The notes under the pieces are model-generated. The model searched no databases. It was given only the letters and a program-made list of their open reading frames with translations, and was not told where the DNA came from. Shown here piece by piece: positions 44,624 to 53,504 of a stretch of DNA of 64,000 nucleotides; positions within the stretch are counted from its first letter, which is position 1; each line of letters begins with the position of its first letter. Origin of the DNA: VYFG01 sp965213885 (GTDB lineage Bacteria; Pseudomonadota; Gammaproteobacteria; Arenicellales; Poriferihabitantaceae); the NCBI GenBank assembly GCA_965213885.1, contig OZ243919.1, positions 2,170,001-2,234,000 on the forward strand, given 5' to 3'. The translations under genes were made by a program, and so were the position numbers.

Positions 44624-45667
44624 TTATTGCAGACCGCTGTCCTTGAAGTCGGCGATGGAAATCATGTTCATGGGGGGGTAAATCCCCAGGGCCTTCACGA
44701 CGTCAATGTTGACCCAGAACTTGAAACGGCTAAGCTGGGCGATCGGCAGGTTTCTCGGGTTGATTCCGTCCACCAGGATTTTTTCCGCCTGCAGGCCCGC
44801 CAGCTTGCCGAGCGTGTGGTAGTTCGATACCAGGCCGAACATGCTGTGCGAACTCTTCAGCGTGACCTGCGTGGATGCAAAGACGGGCAGGCCCGCCTCG
44901 ATCGCGGTCTTGGTGTACGTAGCACCGTGCCGGGTAAAGAAGGCATCCGGACCGATGTAGAGTACATCCGCTCCCTCGGACTTCACCCGATGGATCAGAT
45001 CCGGCAATGTGTCCGGATCCGGTTTTCCGTCCTCGTTCAGGGGAACCGGCAGGGGCAGGAATTCCATGCCTGCCCTGGGCACGGCTTCCTGGAGCTGTTC
45101 GATATTGATCCTGGAATTCCTGGCGGTCTTGTCGTAGATGGCGGCCAGTTTCCTGAAGGGACGATAGGCCCGTATGACGTTGAGTTGCACATCCAGCGGG
45201 GCGAGAAAAGACACCCCCGAGACCATCCGTCCGGTACTTTCATAGCTTTTGATGATGTTGGCCACCTGGGGATATGCCACCAGCACGAAGATGGCCGGGA
45301 TATCGCGGATGAATTTTTCCGGGGTGTCCGTATCCGCACTGCCGACGATGCTCAAGGTTGCACCCGTGCCCCAGGTGTATACCAGGTCCGGTTTTGTCCG
45401 CCGGATTTCCTCAACGATCGGCGGGGCATTCGCCCGATCAAGTTCAAGGCTGCGGACTGTCAGTTCATAGGGAATCCCCCGCTGGTTGAGATAGTCCCTG
45501 AACCCTGCCTCGACCTCGGTTTCCCCGCGCCAGACCACTGCGAAAATCCTGTAGGGCCGGCCGTTTTCACCGCCGCCCTTGTCCTGGGCATGACCCGGAA
45601 GCGGTACCACCAGCACGATGGCCAGCAGTCCTGCAGCGAGATGCATCAACGGTTGCCGGAAATTCAT
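44624..45667 (-). CDS. ABC-type substrate-binding protein (COG2984-like), orphan
   Basis: A 347-residue periplasmic binding protein with a signal peptide (LAAGLLAIVLVVPLPGHAQD). The family pattern is visible: YRIFAVVWRGETEVEAGFRD, KPDLVYTWGTGATLSIVGS, AAIYDKTARNSRINIEQL and FASTQVTLKSSHSMFGLVSN. COG2984 proteins normally accompany a permease and ATPase for amino-acid-like ligands. Here no ABC permease or ATPase gene is near; it sits between a HAMP-MFS gene (4-nt overlap) and the RsbU-like phosphatase. It may act as a ligand-presenting sensor subunit instead of a transporter component. Confidence 0.9.
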   Translation of the reverse strand: MNFRQPLMHLAAGLLAIVLVVPLPGHAQDKGGGENGRPYRIFAVVWRGETEVEAGFRDYLNQRGIPYELTVRSLELDRANAPPIVEEIRRTKPDLVYTWGTGATLSIVGSADTDTPEKFIRDIPAIFVLVAYPQVANIIKSYESTGRMVSGVSFLAPLDVQLNVIRAYRPFRKLAAIYDKTARNSRINIEQLQEAVPRAGMEFLPLPVPLNEDGKPDPDTLPDLIHRVKSEGADVLYIGPDAFFTRHGATYTKTAIEAGLPVFASTQVTLKSSHSMFGLVSNYHTLGKLAGLQAEKILVDGINPRNLPIAQLSRFKFWVNIDVVKALGIYPPMNMISIADFKDSGLQ

Positions 45668-47823
45668 GCCCTGACTTCTCCCGAAACCCTGCGCCGGTCG
45701 GTATTGACGGCCAACAGGGTCAGCAGCACAGCGAGTATGACCATGCCGCCAATGGTTGCCATCGCGCCTGGATAGGACATCTGCTGCACCAGCAGTGCGG
45801 CCAGCAAGGGCCCGATCATCAGGCCGATCCGATCCACGAAGCGGTAAATGCTGATCGCAACCGGCATCTCGATACGATTGCGGTATCCGTATATGATTTG
45901 CTGCATGATGGCATAGAGCGGCGACATGACCAGGCAGTGCCCGGTGCCGACGGCGATGATTGCAATCAGCACGGCACGGGATTCACCGCCCAGGAAACTG
46001 CTCGCCATTCCCGCAAAAAGCCCCACTCCACTCAGTAAAGCCCCCACAATGGTGAAGGTGACATATCTTCTCGTATGATCAGCCAGGCGCGAGATGACGG
46101 GTGTGCCGACCACGATCAGCACCCCGTACAGCATCATCATCTGTCCGATCTCGGTATTGCTGTGGCCGAGATGATTCAGATACAGGGGTACCAGGAAAAA
46201 CAGGAACGCAGACAGCGTGGCCCTGGTCGGAACCGCCGTCAGCACGGTACCGGTGAACCGGGCGTTTCCGAACAGGATTTTCCACGGCTCAAGGCCGGTT
46301 GCCCTGGATTGTGGGGTAGGTATGGGCTTGATATTCGACTCGGCATCCAGATCCCTGAGCAGCTGGTACGCTATCAGTCCCGAGACCACGGACAGGCCTG
46401 CCGAAATGAGAAACGTCATCTGCTGCCCCACGTAGTCGGCAAACATCCCCCCCATGGAGGGGCCGCAAACGTAGCCCGCGAAAATAGCGCCCACGAATGC
46501 CGATGCACTGTACGCCCGATTCGTTTCCTTGGCATACAGGGCCACCCAGGTTTCGCAGGCATTGAATATCAGGCCATAACCGATACCGTTCAGACAGCGC
46601 CACAACATCAGCTCGGTATAGCTGTCGCTGAAATAGGTTCCGCAATAACCGACGAATGCACAGCAGATCCCTGCGAGAAACAGCCGTGAACTGCCGAGGC
46701 GCTGGGTCAGCTTTCCGGCAAACAGGGTGGCGGCGAAGATCGCCACCATGAACAGGGTGATCGGCAGGCTGATCATCACTTCATACGAAAAAACCGGCTC
46801 GATCGGGATAAAGCTGCCCACGAAAAGCGGGAAAAAGGACCGGGACAGTTCTTCCGAGAAAATGAACAGGAAAAAAGGAACGCGGATCAGGGCGGGGGTC
46901 TTTTCCACGAGACTGAGCCGATCCGAAAACCAGTATCGTCTGTTGGCCTGCGTTTTCAGCATGGCAATCTTCTGGCTAACCACCGGATCAATCTGCGCAT
47001 CCCTGAGTTCGCGCAGTTCGAACTGGAAATCCAGATACCGCTGCTCCATGTGGTACATCAGTCGGTTGAGGCTGGAGACCATGAGGCCGACCTCGTTCCG
47101 GGCCCGTAACAGCACCCGTTGGGTGAACGACCCTTTCGAGCCCGCCTCCAGCACTTTCTGGATGTGCGTCGTGGGATCCAGAATACGCAGGCTCATGAAC
47201 ATCATGAGAAATTCGAGGGCAATCACCATCGAGACAATGATCACGGCGATGATCTCATAGAGTACCGTGGCGAGCTGCTGCCGGACGTTGTCTCCACTGA
47301 CGCCCACATGCAGGGCGGCGTTCAGACTGCCGTTCGAATAGATGGGGAACCCGCTGTCGAGGTAATTGCCGATAGTCCCAGTCCAGTACGTCTGGGCGGG
47401 CGCATGCGGGTCGTGGGCGTTTTCCTGCAGCCGGTTCCGAAGGTTTTGCGGCAGGTTGCGCTCGTACATGACCCGGGAAGAGCCATCCACAAGAGCCAGA
47501 AACTGGATGTCCGTATTGGCATCCAGGATATGCCTGAAGTACTCGTCGACCCCGACAAGCTCGCTTGGCGGTATGCCGAGATCGTTGATGGCATAGGACA
47601 ATTCGGTGGACAGGGCCCGGCCCACGGCGATGGCCTTTCGGTTCAGTTCGGGCTTGAGATCCTCCTCAAATCCCTGCAGGGCGATCCAGGAAATGACGAT
47701 CTGGCTGACCAGCATGATCACTCCGCCCAGTACCAGGAGCCGGACAAAGAGACTTCTTTGCTGGGCCGAGACCTGTACGCCGGCCGAATCCTGTTTCGTT
47801 GTGCGGATCGCGCTTACAATCAC
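45664..47823 (-). CDS. Fusion of an extracytoplasmic HAMP sensor with an MFS transporter
   Basis: The 719 residues combine two modules. The N-terminal part looks like a sensor: a helix (about 25-48), an extracytoplasmic domain of about 140 residues, a second helix (IIAVIIVSMVIALEFLMMFM) and a HAMP-like segment (about 214-265) with a helical linker. The C-terminal part, from about residue 310, is a major facilitator domain with many hydrophobic helices, for example MISLPITLFMVAIFAATLFA GK, GIGYGLIFNACETWVALYAKE and LMIGPLLAALLVQQ. Sensor-transporter fusions of this kind are unusual. The ligand and cargo are unknown. It overlaps both neighbours by 4 nt. Confidence 0.88.
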   Translation of the reverse strand: MIVSAIRTTKQDSAGVQVSAQQRSLFVRLLVLGGVIMLVSQIVISWIALQGFEEDLKPELNRKAIAVGRALSTELSYAINDLGIPPSELVGVDEYFRHILDANTDIQFLALVDGSSRVMYERNLPQNLRNRLQENAHDPHAPAQTYWTGTIGNYLDSGFPIYSNGSLNAALHVGVSGDNVRQQLATVLYEIIAVIIVSMVIALEFLMMFMSLRILDPTTHIQKVLEAGSKGSFTQRVLLRARNEVGLMVSSLNRLMYHMEQRYLDFQFELRELRDAQIDPVVSQKIAMLKTQANRRYWFSDRLSLVEKTPALIRVPFFLFIFSEELSRSFFPLFVGSFIPIEPVFSYEVMISLPITLFMVAIFAATLFAGKLTQRLGSSRLFLAGICCAFVGYCGTYFSDSYTELMLWRCLNGIGYGLIFNACETWVALYAKETNRAYSASAFVGAIFAGYVCGPSMGGMFADYVGQQMTFLISAGLSVVSGLIAYQLLRDLDAESNIKPIPTPQSRATGLEPWKILFGNARFTGTVLTAVPTRATLSAFLFFLVPLYLNHLGHSNTEIGQMMMLYGVLIVVGTPVISRLADHTRRYVTFTIVGALLSGVGLFAGMASSFLGGESRAVLIAIIAVGTGHCLVMSPLYAIMQQIIYGYRNRIEMPVAISIYRFVDRIGLMIGPLLAALLVQQMSYPGAMATIGGMVILAVLLTLLAVNTDRRRVSGEVRA

Positions 47824-48608
47824 GACCCCTTGCCCTCGTCCAGTTCCCTGGCCCTGGCAACCGTGGCGTCCATGTCCTTGTATGTCGCCAGTACCGCGGC
47901 AACGAACCTGCGGTAGATCGGATGCTTGATATCCGCCCCCTTGAGTACCGAAACATCCTTCTGTTTGGCCGTGGAGATGGCGTCCATGATCTGTCCCATC
48001 AGCTTGAGTTCCCTGCAGGTTCGATTGAGCAGGAACATGGCGCCAAGAAATGCGATGATGATCGAGATTCCTGCGGCAACGGAGTTGACGGCAAACAGGC
48101 GGCGCGCCTGCTCCCCGATTCTCTGGTCCAGAAACTCCCGGGAATACCGGAGCACCAGAGAACCGACATTCTGGCCGAGGTTGTTCCGGATTGAAGTACC
48201 GACGACAACAGCATCATGGTCCTGGGTCGACCACGACGCGTTGTTGAAATTCAGGCGCCAGGTGCTGATCCATTCCTCCGGAACCAGGTCCCCCACGGAA
48301 CTTGAGTCGGAACTGTAAAGGACCATCCCGAATTCATCGAACACCTCGATGGACAGTATCTGGCGGTCATCAAGGGCATATGCCTCCAGTATTTCCGTGA
48401 TTTCGAGATTTTCCAGCACCAGGCCCAAGTCCATCTGGTTCTCGACATCATTCCTGATTTCGCTCGTCACGAATTCGAAGCGGGAAGTCAGCAACTGGGA
48501 AAAAGTCTGTCCGAACTTATGCACACTCAGGGCGCTGGTCGTGACGATTCCCAGTATGAGGATCGGAACCAGGAGCAACGCAACACGGAATGCGAAACCC
48601 AAAACCAT
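47820..48608 (-). CDS. Small membrane sensor protein (periplasmic domain plus HAMP-like tail)
   Basis: The 262 residues comprise a helix (LLLVPILILGIVTTSALSV), an extracytoplasmic domain of about 140 residues (SIEVFDEFGMVLYSSDSSSV, AVVVGTSIRNNLGQNVGSLV) resembling a single-Cache/PAS-like sensor, and a second helix (AAGISIIIAFLGAMFLLN). A short charged cytosolic tail follows. No kinase, cyclase or phosphatase domain is attached. It is the first gene of the five-gene operon and overlaps the next by 4 nt, so it is likely a sensing partner of the downstream membrane proteins. Confidence 0.8.
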   Translation of the reverse strand: MVLGFAFRVALLLVPILILGIVTTSALSVHKFGQTFSQLLTSRFEFVTSEIRNDVENQMDLGLVLENLEITEILEAYALDDRQILSIEVFDEFGMVLYSSDSSSVGDLVPEEWISTWRLNFNNASWSTQDHDAVVVGTSIRNNLGQNVGSLVLRYSREFLDQRIGEQARRLFAVNSVAAGISIIIAFLGAMFLLNRTCRELKLMGQIMDAISTAKQKDVSVLKGADIKHPIYRRFVAAVLATYKDMDATVARARELDEGKGS

Positions 48609-49057
48609 CTTCTACTTCCCCAGGGCGCCCAGGAGTGGATTGACGACACCTCGGACAGGAGAGCATCCTGACTGAACGAGATGAAAAACGCTCTCCGCCT
48701 GTCCAACTCTGGAGTGCAGACGAAATTCGAAGAGCAAGATCATGATGAGGTCAGAATTATACCGTTAATTCAGTGTATTCAACCGGATTCCGGCCAGTCG
48801 GGCCAAAACCCGGAACGGCAGGCCGCAACGGGCCTTGCCAGCAGGATGCTCCGGACGAATCCGAATTCAAACGCACACTGTATCGGACAAACGGCACGGA
48901 TATCAAGGGGGAATTGCGATCGGTGCGCGCGACATCTTTGTTCAGTTTTCTGAGAACCATGCAGATGCGGATTCTTGTGGGTTTATCTTGTATGAGGTAT
49001 ATGGACTGGAGATCGGGGCGCAATCCTTGCCCCACAATCCCCGAGCAGGACAGGCTC
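48609..49057. other. Upstream region of the sensor operon, no gene recognised
   Basis: This 449-bp stretch has mixed composition, with AT-richer patches, between the sensor operon start (minus) and insertion-sequence remnants. It must hold the minus-strand operon promoter, but I see no well-spaced -35/-10 pair. The plus-strand frame that is open through it (from 48773) has no family features. Confidence 0.4.
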
Positions 49058-49219
49058 ATGGCAGACATCGAACAGCTCATCCAAGCCCGTGACCGGGTCA
49101 GGGCCGAATTCCAGACCATCGGCGACATGCGTCCGGGATCCCTGCAGAAAAACCTGACCCGCTACGGAAAGCTGGACGGCACCGACATCCCGGTGCGCAA
49201 GGAGGAGACCGGGAGCCGA
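49058..49219 (+). pseudogene. DUF6788-like fragment (insertion-sequence accessory ORF)
   Basis: The frame starts MADIEQLIQARDRVRAEFQT IGDMRPGSLQKNLTRYGKLD, like the short DUF6788 proteins carried by some transposons (...LGDMRPGSL...CGKP.C.C). The expected Cys-rich GKPNCHC stretch is replaced by GKLDGTDIPV and homology is then lost, so it is a fragment. Confidence 0.5.
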
Positions 49220-49259
49220 CCTTGCAAGACAGTGGGCGAAGGCCTGGCGCGACCCGCCA

Positions 49260-49600
49260 GACCAGGGCCACCTCGATCACCTCATCGAGGAACTCGCCAG
49301 ACACGCCGATCACTGCCAGCAGGCGGAGCAAGACAGGGCCTACTTCCAGACCAACCGGATGCGCATGAACTGCCGCCGGTTCCCGGGGCAGAACCTGTGC
49401 ATCTCAACGGGGGGCGTCGAAGGAGCCTGCAAGTCCGTGATCGGGGGCCGGTTGAAACGCGGCGGCATGCACTCGAGCGTCGACGGCGCAAACGACGTCA
49501 TCGCACTGCACCTCCGTCCACAGCAACCGATTCGACGACTTCCGGGAGCGAAGGACTGGCTGGAATCACCGGGCCTGTACAATATGGTCGTGCACCCATT
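49260..49600 (+). pseudogene. C-terminal remnant of a DDE transposase (ISKra4-like), frameshifted
   Basis: Reads QGHLDHLIEELARHADHCQQ and YFQTNRMRMNCRRFPGQNLC, then STGGVEGACKSVIGGRLKRG GMH, the C-terminal signature with the third catalytic acidic residue. At about 49508 the frame breaks: the continuation SNRFDDFRERR, expected after the conserved IAL stretch, lies in another frame. The N-terminal two thirds are absent. The family assignment is by motif memory only. Confidence 0.6.
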
Positions 49601-49821
49601 GCGACCCGCCTCCTCCTCGACAGGGTCGTCCTGTCCGAACGCCGGAATCAGGACCCGCTCCACAGGTCAGGCCCCTCCCCGCGGCGTATTCGTATCTGCC
49701 CCCGGATGATGTCCCCTGGCACCGGCAGTCGACAAAATGGCCGGGAGCCGGCTTTCAGCAGGAACGCCGACGTACTCTTAAGATATACTTGGCATCGCAA
49801 GATTCCCGACAGTCCCTACCA

Positions 49822-51318
49822 ATGACCACGGAAACGCCGAAGCAAGGTTCTTCCGCTGCGGGCGAAATATCAACTGGGGGCGCACGCCTTTTTACCGACT
49901 ATCAGGTCCATCCGTCCTGTTACGACGAGATGTTCGGGGCCGACGGCATACCGCATGACCATTGCCGGGAGCTGTGGAAGGCGCTTGATGCCATGTCCCG
50001 CACCGACATAAAGGCCATGCAGGAACGTGCCGAACGGTCCTTCCTGCATGAGGGCATCACTTTTGCCGTGTACGGAGACGAGAATGCGCAGGAGCGGATC
50101 ATCCCGATTGATCTGCTGCCCAGAATACTCGACGCCAGGACCTGGGATTTCATCGAGCGAGGACTGCGCCAGCGGATCAAGGCCCTGAACCTGTTCCTCG
50201 CAGACGTCTACGGACCAGCCCGAATCCTTGCCGACGGCGTCCTGCCGAGCGAACTTGTCTACAGTTGCCCCCAGTACCGCATCGAAATGCGCGGAGTGGA
50301 GGTGCCGCATGGAGCATACGTTTCACTTTGCGGGACAGACATCGTCCGGACGCATGACGGCTTCATGGTACTTGAGGACAATCTGCGCGTGCCGTCCGGG
50401 GTGTCATACATGCTGGCGAACCGCAGGGCATTGAAAGCCAGTTTCCGCAACCTGTTCCGGCAGCATCGTGTGCGCAGCATCGAGGACTATGGCCATCTGC
50501 TTCTCCAGACCCTGACGGAACTGGCCCCTCCCGACATTTCCAGCCCCTGCATTGTCCTGCTGACCCCGGGCGTCTACAACTCGGCATTCTACGAACACAT
50601 GTTTCTGGCCCGCGAAATGGGGATTGAGCTTGTGCAGGGCAAGGATTTGCTGGTCCACAACGGTTTCGTCTACATGCGGACTACCGGCGGACTGCGGCGT
50701 GTGGACGTGATCTACCGCCGGGTCGATGACGATTTTCTGGATCCGCTGGCTTTCCGTCCCGACTCGCAACTGGGCGTGCCCGGCCTGTACTACGCCTATC
50801 GGCTGGGAAATGTGGTCATCGCCAACGCCCCGGGTACGGGGGTTGCCGACGACAAGAGCGTCTACCCATACGTCCCCGACATGATTCGGTATTATCTGGG
50901 CGAGGACCCGTTGCTCGCCAATGTCGAGACCCACCTTTGCCGGCAGCCCGAAGGACTGGAATACACCCTCGACAATCTCGAGCATCTGGTTGTGAAGATG
51001 GTCGGAGAATCGGGGGGGTATGGCATGCTGGTCGGGCCCCACGCAACACCCGCCGAACGCGCCAAATATGCCGAGGAGATCCGCAGGGATCCATCCAATT
51101 TCATCTCCCAGCCCACCCTCGACCTTTCCTGCGCGCCCTGCTTGACGGATGACGGGGTTGCGCCGCGACATGTTGATCTGCGCCCTTTCGTATTGCATGG
51201 CCGCAACACGCGACTGGTGCCCGGGGCATTTTGCAGGGTTGCCCTCACCCCCGGCTCCCTGGTTGTGAACTCCAGCCAGGGCGGCGGCGGCAAGGATTTC
51301 TGGGTACTGTCCTCCTGA
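49822..51318 (+). CDS. Circularly permuted type-2 ATP-grasp protein
   Basis: A 498-residue member of the circularly permuted ATP-grasp family. Seen are FAVYGDENAQERIIPIDLLP, RIEMRGVEVPHGAYVSLCGT, FMVLEDNLRVPSGVSYMLAN, MGIELVQGKDLLVHNGFVYM and VVNSSQGGGGKDFWVLSS. The family is predicted to form amide or peptide bonds and nearly always occurs with alpha-E and transglutaminase-like genes, as here. The product is unknown. The ATG at 49822 is chosen over a TTG at 49789. Confidence 0.92.
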   Translation: MTTETPKQGSSAAGEISTGGARLFTDYQVHPSCYDEMFGADGIPHDHCRELWKALDAMSRTDIKAMQERAERSFLHEGITFAVYGDENAQERIIPIDLLPRILDARTWDFIERGLRQRIKALNLFLADVYGPARILADGVLPSELVYSCPQYRIEMRGVEVPHGAYVSLCGTDIVRTHDGFMVLEDNLRVPSGVSYMLANRRALKASFRNLFRQHRVRSIEDYGHLLLQTLTELAPPDISSPCIVLLTPGVYNSAFYEHMFLAREMGIELVQGKDLLVHNGFVYMRTTGGLRRVDVIYRRVDDDFLDPLAFRPDSQLGVPGLYYAYRLGNVVIANAPGTGVADDKSVYPYVPDMIRYYLGEDPLLANVETHLCRQPEGLEYTLDNLEHLVVKMVGESGGYGMLVGPHATPAERAKYAEEIRRDPSNFISQPTLDLSCAPCLTDDGVAPRHVDLRPFVLHGRNTRLVPGAFCRVALTPGSLVVNSSQGGGGKDFWVLSS

Positions 51319-51328
51319 CCCTGTCGAC

Positions 51329-52306
51329 ATGCTGTCGCACAACGCCCAAGGACTGTACTGGATCGGCCGGTACCTCGAGCGGGCGGAGCATGGCTGCCGC
51401 CTGCTTGCTGACCAGCTCGAGGCCCTTCAGGATCGGCCGGTGGACGATATCGACCGCATGTGGCGCCGCCTGTATGCAGGCCTGAAGCGCAGCCCGGCGG
51501 GCGGCATCCTGGAATCCAATCTGAGCGATGAGGAATTCATGCTGGCGGATTCCTTCACCCTCGCCGACGACCTGACTTTCGAGCCGAGCAATCCTGATGC
51601 CATCCGCAACTGCGTGGCTTCGGCGCGCGAGAATGCCCGCCAGGTTCGAAACTCGATCGGCAAGGACATGTGGCATTGCCTCAACACCGTTCATCTGGAA
51701 CTGTCCGGGGTCGGGATCGGTGACATCTGGAACAATCAGCCGGGAGAATTCTATTCCCATACCAAGGACGCCATCCGGATGTTTTCCGGGGCCGCCGACA
51801 GCATCATGTATCGCGATTGCGGATGGCATTTCCTGCAGCTGGGCCGATTCATCGAACGGTCCCAACTGCTCGCGGCCCTGCTGGATGCACAGTTGGCAAC
51901 CTTTCCCACCGGGGAACAGCAGATCGAGTCCGACTGGCGCTCCCTGTTGCAGGTCTGCGAGGCAAGGTTTGCCTACAGCCGCCGATATTCACTGGAATAC
52001 TCGCCGCACAACGTCATCGGATTCCTGGTATCCGATCCCTTGCTTGCACATTCGATCCGACATTCGCTGGCACAGATTACAGATGCACTTGATGCCATTT
52101 CCGAGCAGCAAGCCGCTACGAAAGCGAGCCACCTGGGAGGACGCATGATCGCGTTCATCGATTATGAATGGCCGGACCGGGATCCCGAGGATGATCAGGC
52201 TACGTGCAAGGCATTGCAGCGAATCCACGAGACCTGCTGCCATCTTCACGAAAACATCGAAGCAACCTATTTCAACTACATCATCGAGGACAGCCCGCGT
52301 TCATGA
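51329..52306 (+). CDS. Alpha-E domain protein
   Basis: A 325-residue all-helical alpha-E (DUF403) protein. It starts MLSHNAQGLYWIGRYLERAEHGCRLLADQLE, with RNCVASARENARQVRNSI, MWHCLNTVHLELS and DCGWHFLQLGRFIERSQLLAALLDA. It has no known catalytic residues and accompanies the ATP-grasp protein in a widespread cassette. It begins 10 bp after the ATP-grasp gene and overlaps the next gene by 4 nt. Confidence 0.92.
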   Translation: MLSHNAQGLYWIGRYLERAEHGCRLLADQLEALQDRPVDDIDRMWRRLYAGLKRSPAGGILESNLSDEEFMLADSFTLADDLTFEPSNPDAIRNCVASARENARQVRNSIGKDMWHCLNTVHLELSGVGIGDIWNNQPGEFYSHTKDAIRMFSGAADSIMYRDCGWHFLQLGRFIERSQLLAALLDAQLATFPTGEQQIESDWRSLLQVCEARFAYSRRYSLEYSPHNVIGFLVSDPLLAHSIRHSLAQITDALDAISEQQAATKASHLGGRMIAFIDYEWPDRDPEDDQATCKALQRIHETCCHLHENIEATYFNYIIEDSPRS

Positions 52307-53262
52307 AGTCGCCGCCACAGAAGTTCCTGGTCGAACACCATTCCCACTTCCACTACACGGCTCCGGCATACCATAGCGTGATGCTCCTTCGCCTGCACCC
52401 GAGAGAAGACTGCGGACAACGGGTGCTGAAATTCAGCCTCCAAACAGACCCTGCCGCTGCACTCGCCTCCTTCGAGGACGCGTTCGGCAACACCTGTCAC
52501 CTGCTCAATATCCATCGGGAACACCGGCAGACCGTCCTGAATTCCCGGGTACAGGTGGAAACCTGCCCGGCGCCGTCGCTCGATGGCCATGCAGAAGGTG
52601 ACAGCTGGGACGCGCTTGCAGCGATGGCAAACCCGATCCGGTTCTGGGAATACCTGAATCCCAGCCGTTTCGTCTACACCTGCCCGTCCCTGGAGTCATT
52701 CATGACCGCGAACGGTATCCGCCGCGGTACCGGGCCGATTTCCTCACTGCTGGAAACGGCAACCATATTGCATGGGACATTCCGGTACGAGCCAGGCAGC
52801 ACCGGGGTGTACTCTCCGATTGAACATATTCTGGAGACCGGGCGCGGGGTCTGCCAGGACTACACGCACGTCCTGATCGCCATCGCCCGTTCCTGGGGGA
52901 TACCGGGCCGTTATGTGTCGGGCTATCTTCACCTGGAAGGCGTCGCAGGCGAACAGGTTCCTGCAGGCGCCAGCCATGCCTGGGGAGAGTTCCTGCTTCC
53001 CGGCCTGGGTTGGATCGGAATCGACCCGACCAATAACACCCTCACCGACCACCGGCATTTACGCATTGCCGTGGGCCGCGACTACGCTGACGCCGCCCCG
53101 ACCCGGGGAACCCTGTTCAGTGACGGTGAATCCGGCCTGGAGGTGCAGGTAACAGTCAGGGAAAGCGATGAACCGCTGCCGGCGGTCAAACTGTACGCCC
53201 AGCATGCAAACCTCATCGCCACGAGAGCGCCGGCCCCTTCACATTATCACCCTGACCAGTAG
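52303..53262 (+). CDS. Transglutaminase-like cysteine peptidase-fold protein
   Basis: A 319-residue protein. The N-terminal beta domain starts VEHHSHFHYTAPAYHSVMLL and the transglutaminase core carries the catalytic triad: Cys in ETGRGVCQDYTHVLIAIARS WGIPGRYVSGY, His in GASHAWGEFLLPG and Asp in GWIGIDPTNN. It is the third member of the ATP-grasp/alpha-E cassette and probably hydrolyses or transfers the amide made by the ATP-grasp partner. ATG 52303 overlaps the alpha-E stop (ATGA). Confidence 0.92.
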   Translation: MKSPPQKFLVEHHSHFHYTAPAYHSVMLLRLHPREDCGQRVLKFSLQTDPAAALASFEDAFGNTCHLLNIHREHRQTVLNSRVQVETCPAPSLDGHAEGDSWDALAAMANPIRFWEYLNPSRFVYTCPSLESFMTANGIRRGTGPISSLLETATILHGTFRYEPGSTGVYSPIEHILETGRGVCQDYTHVLIAIARSWGIPGRYVSGYLHLEGVAGEQVPAGASHAWGEFLLPGLGWIGIDPTNNTLTDHRHLRIAVGRDYADAAPTRGTLFSDGESGLEVQVTVRESDEPLPAVKLYAQHANLIATRAPAPSHYHPDQ

Positions 53263-53504
53263 CCCCGGGACCTGCCGACGGTTCCTGCAACTTCCACACA
53301 CCCCGGTAACCCCGTGAGCATCACCCGCTCCCTTCATCCCGGATCAGGGTGTGGCACCGGGATGCGACCTGGGAAGCGGCCAAGCTGCCGGCGCTCCGGC
53401 GGCCCATACCCCGTCTCCCGCCCCATCGCCAGGATCGGATCCCGTGCAACCACCGGCGCCAACATACCGGCTCCACCGGCAGGCAGTCCGGTAACCCGGG
53501 GCAG

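Noticed and set aside
44627..45775. 382-codon plus-strand open frame
   Set aside because: It is antisense to the binding-protein gene; composition is typical of a shadow frame.
48773..49825. 350-codon plus-strand open frame as a single intact gene
   Set aside because: Only a short part (from 49058) resembles DUF6788; the rest reads through transposase DNA in the wrong frame, so it is scored as remnants.
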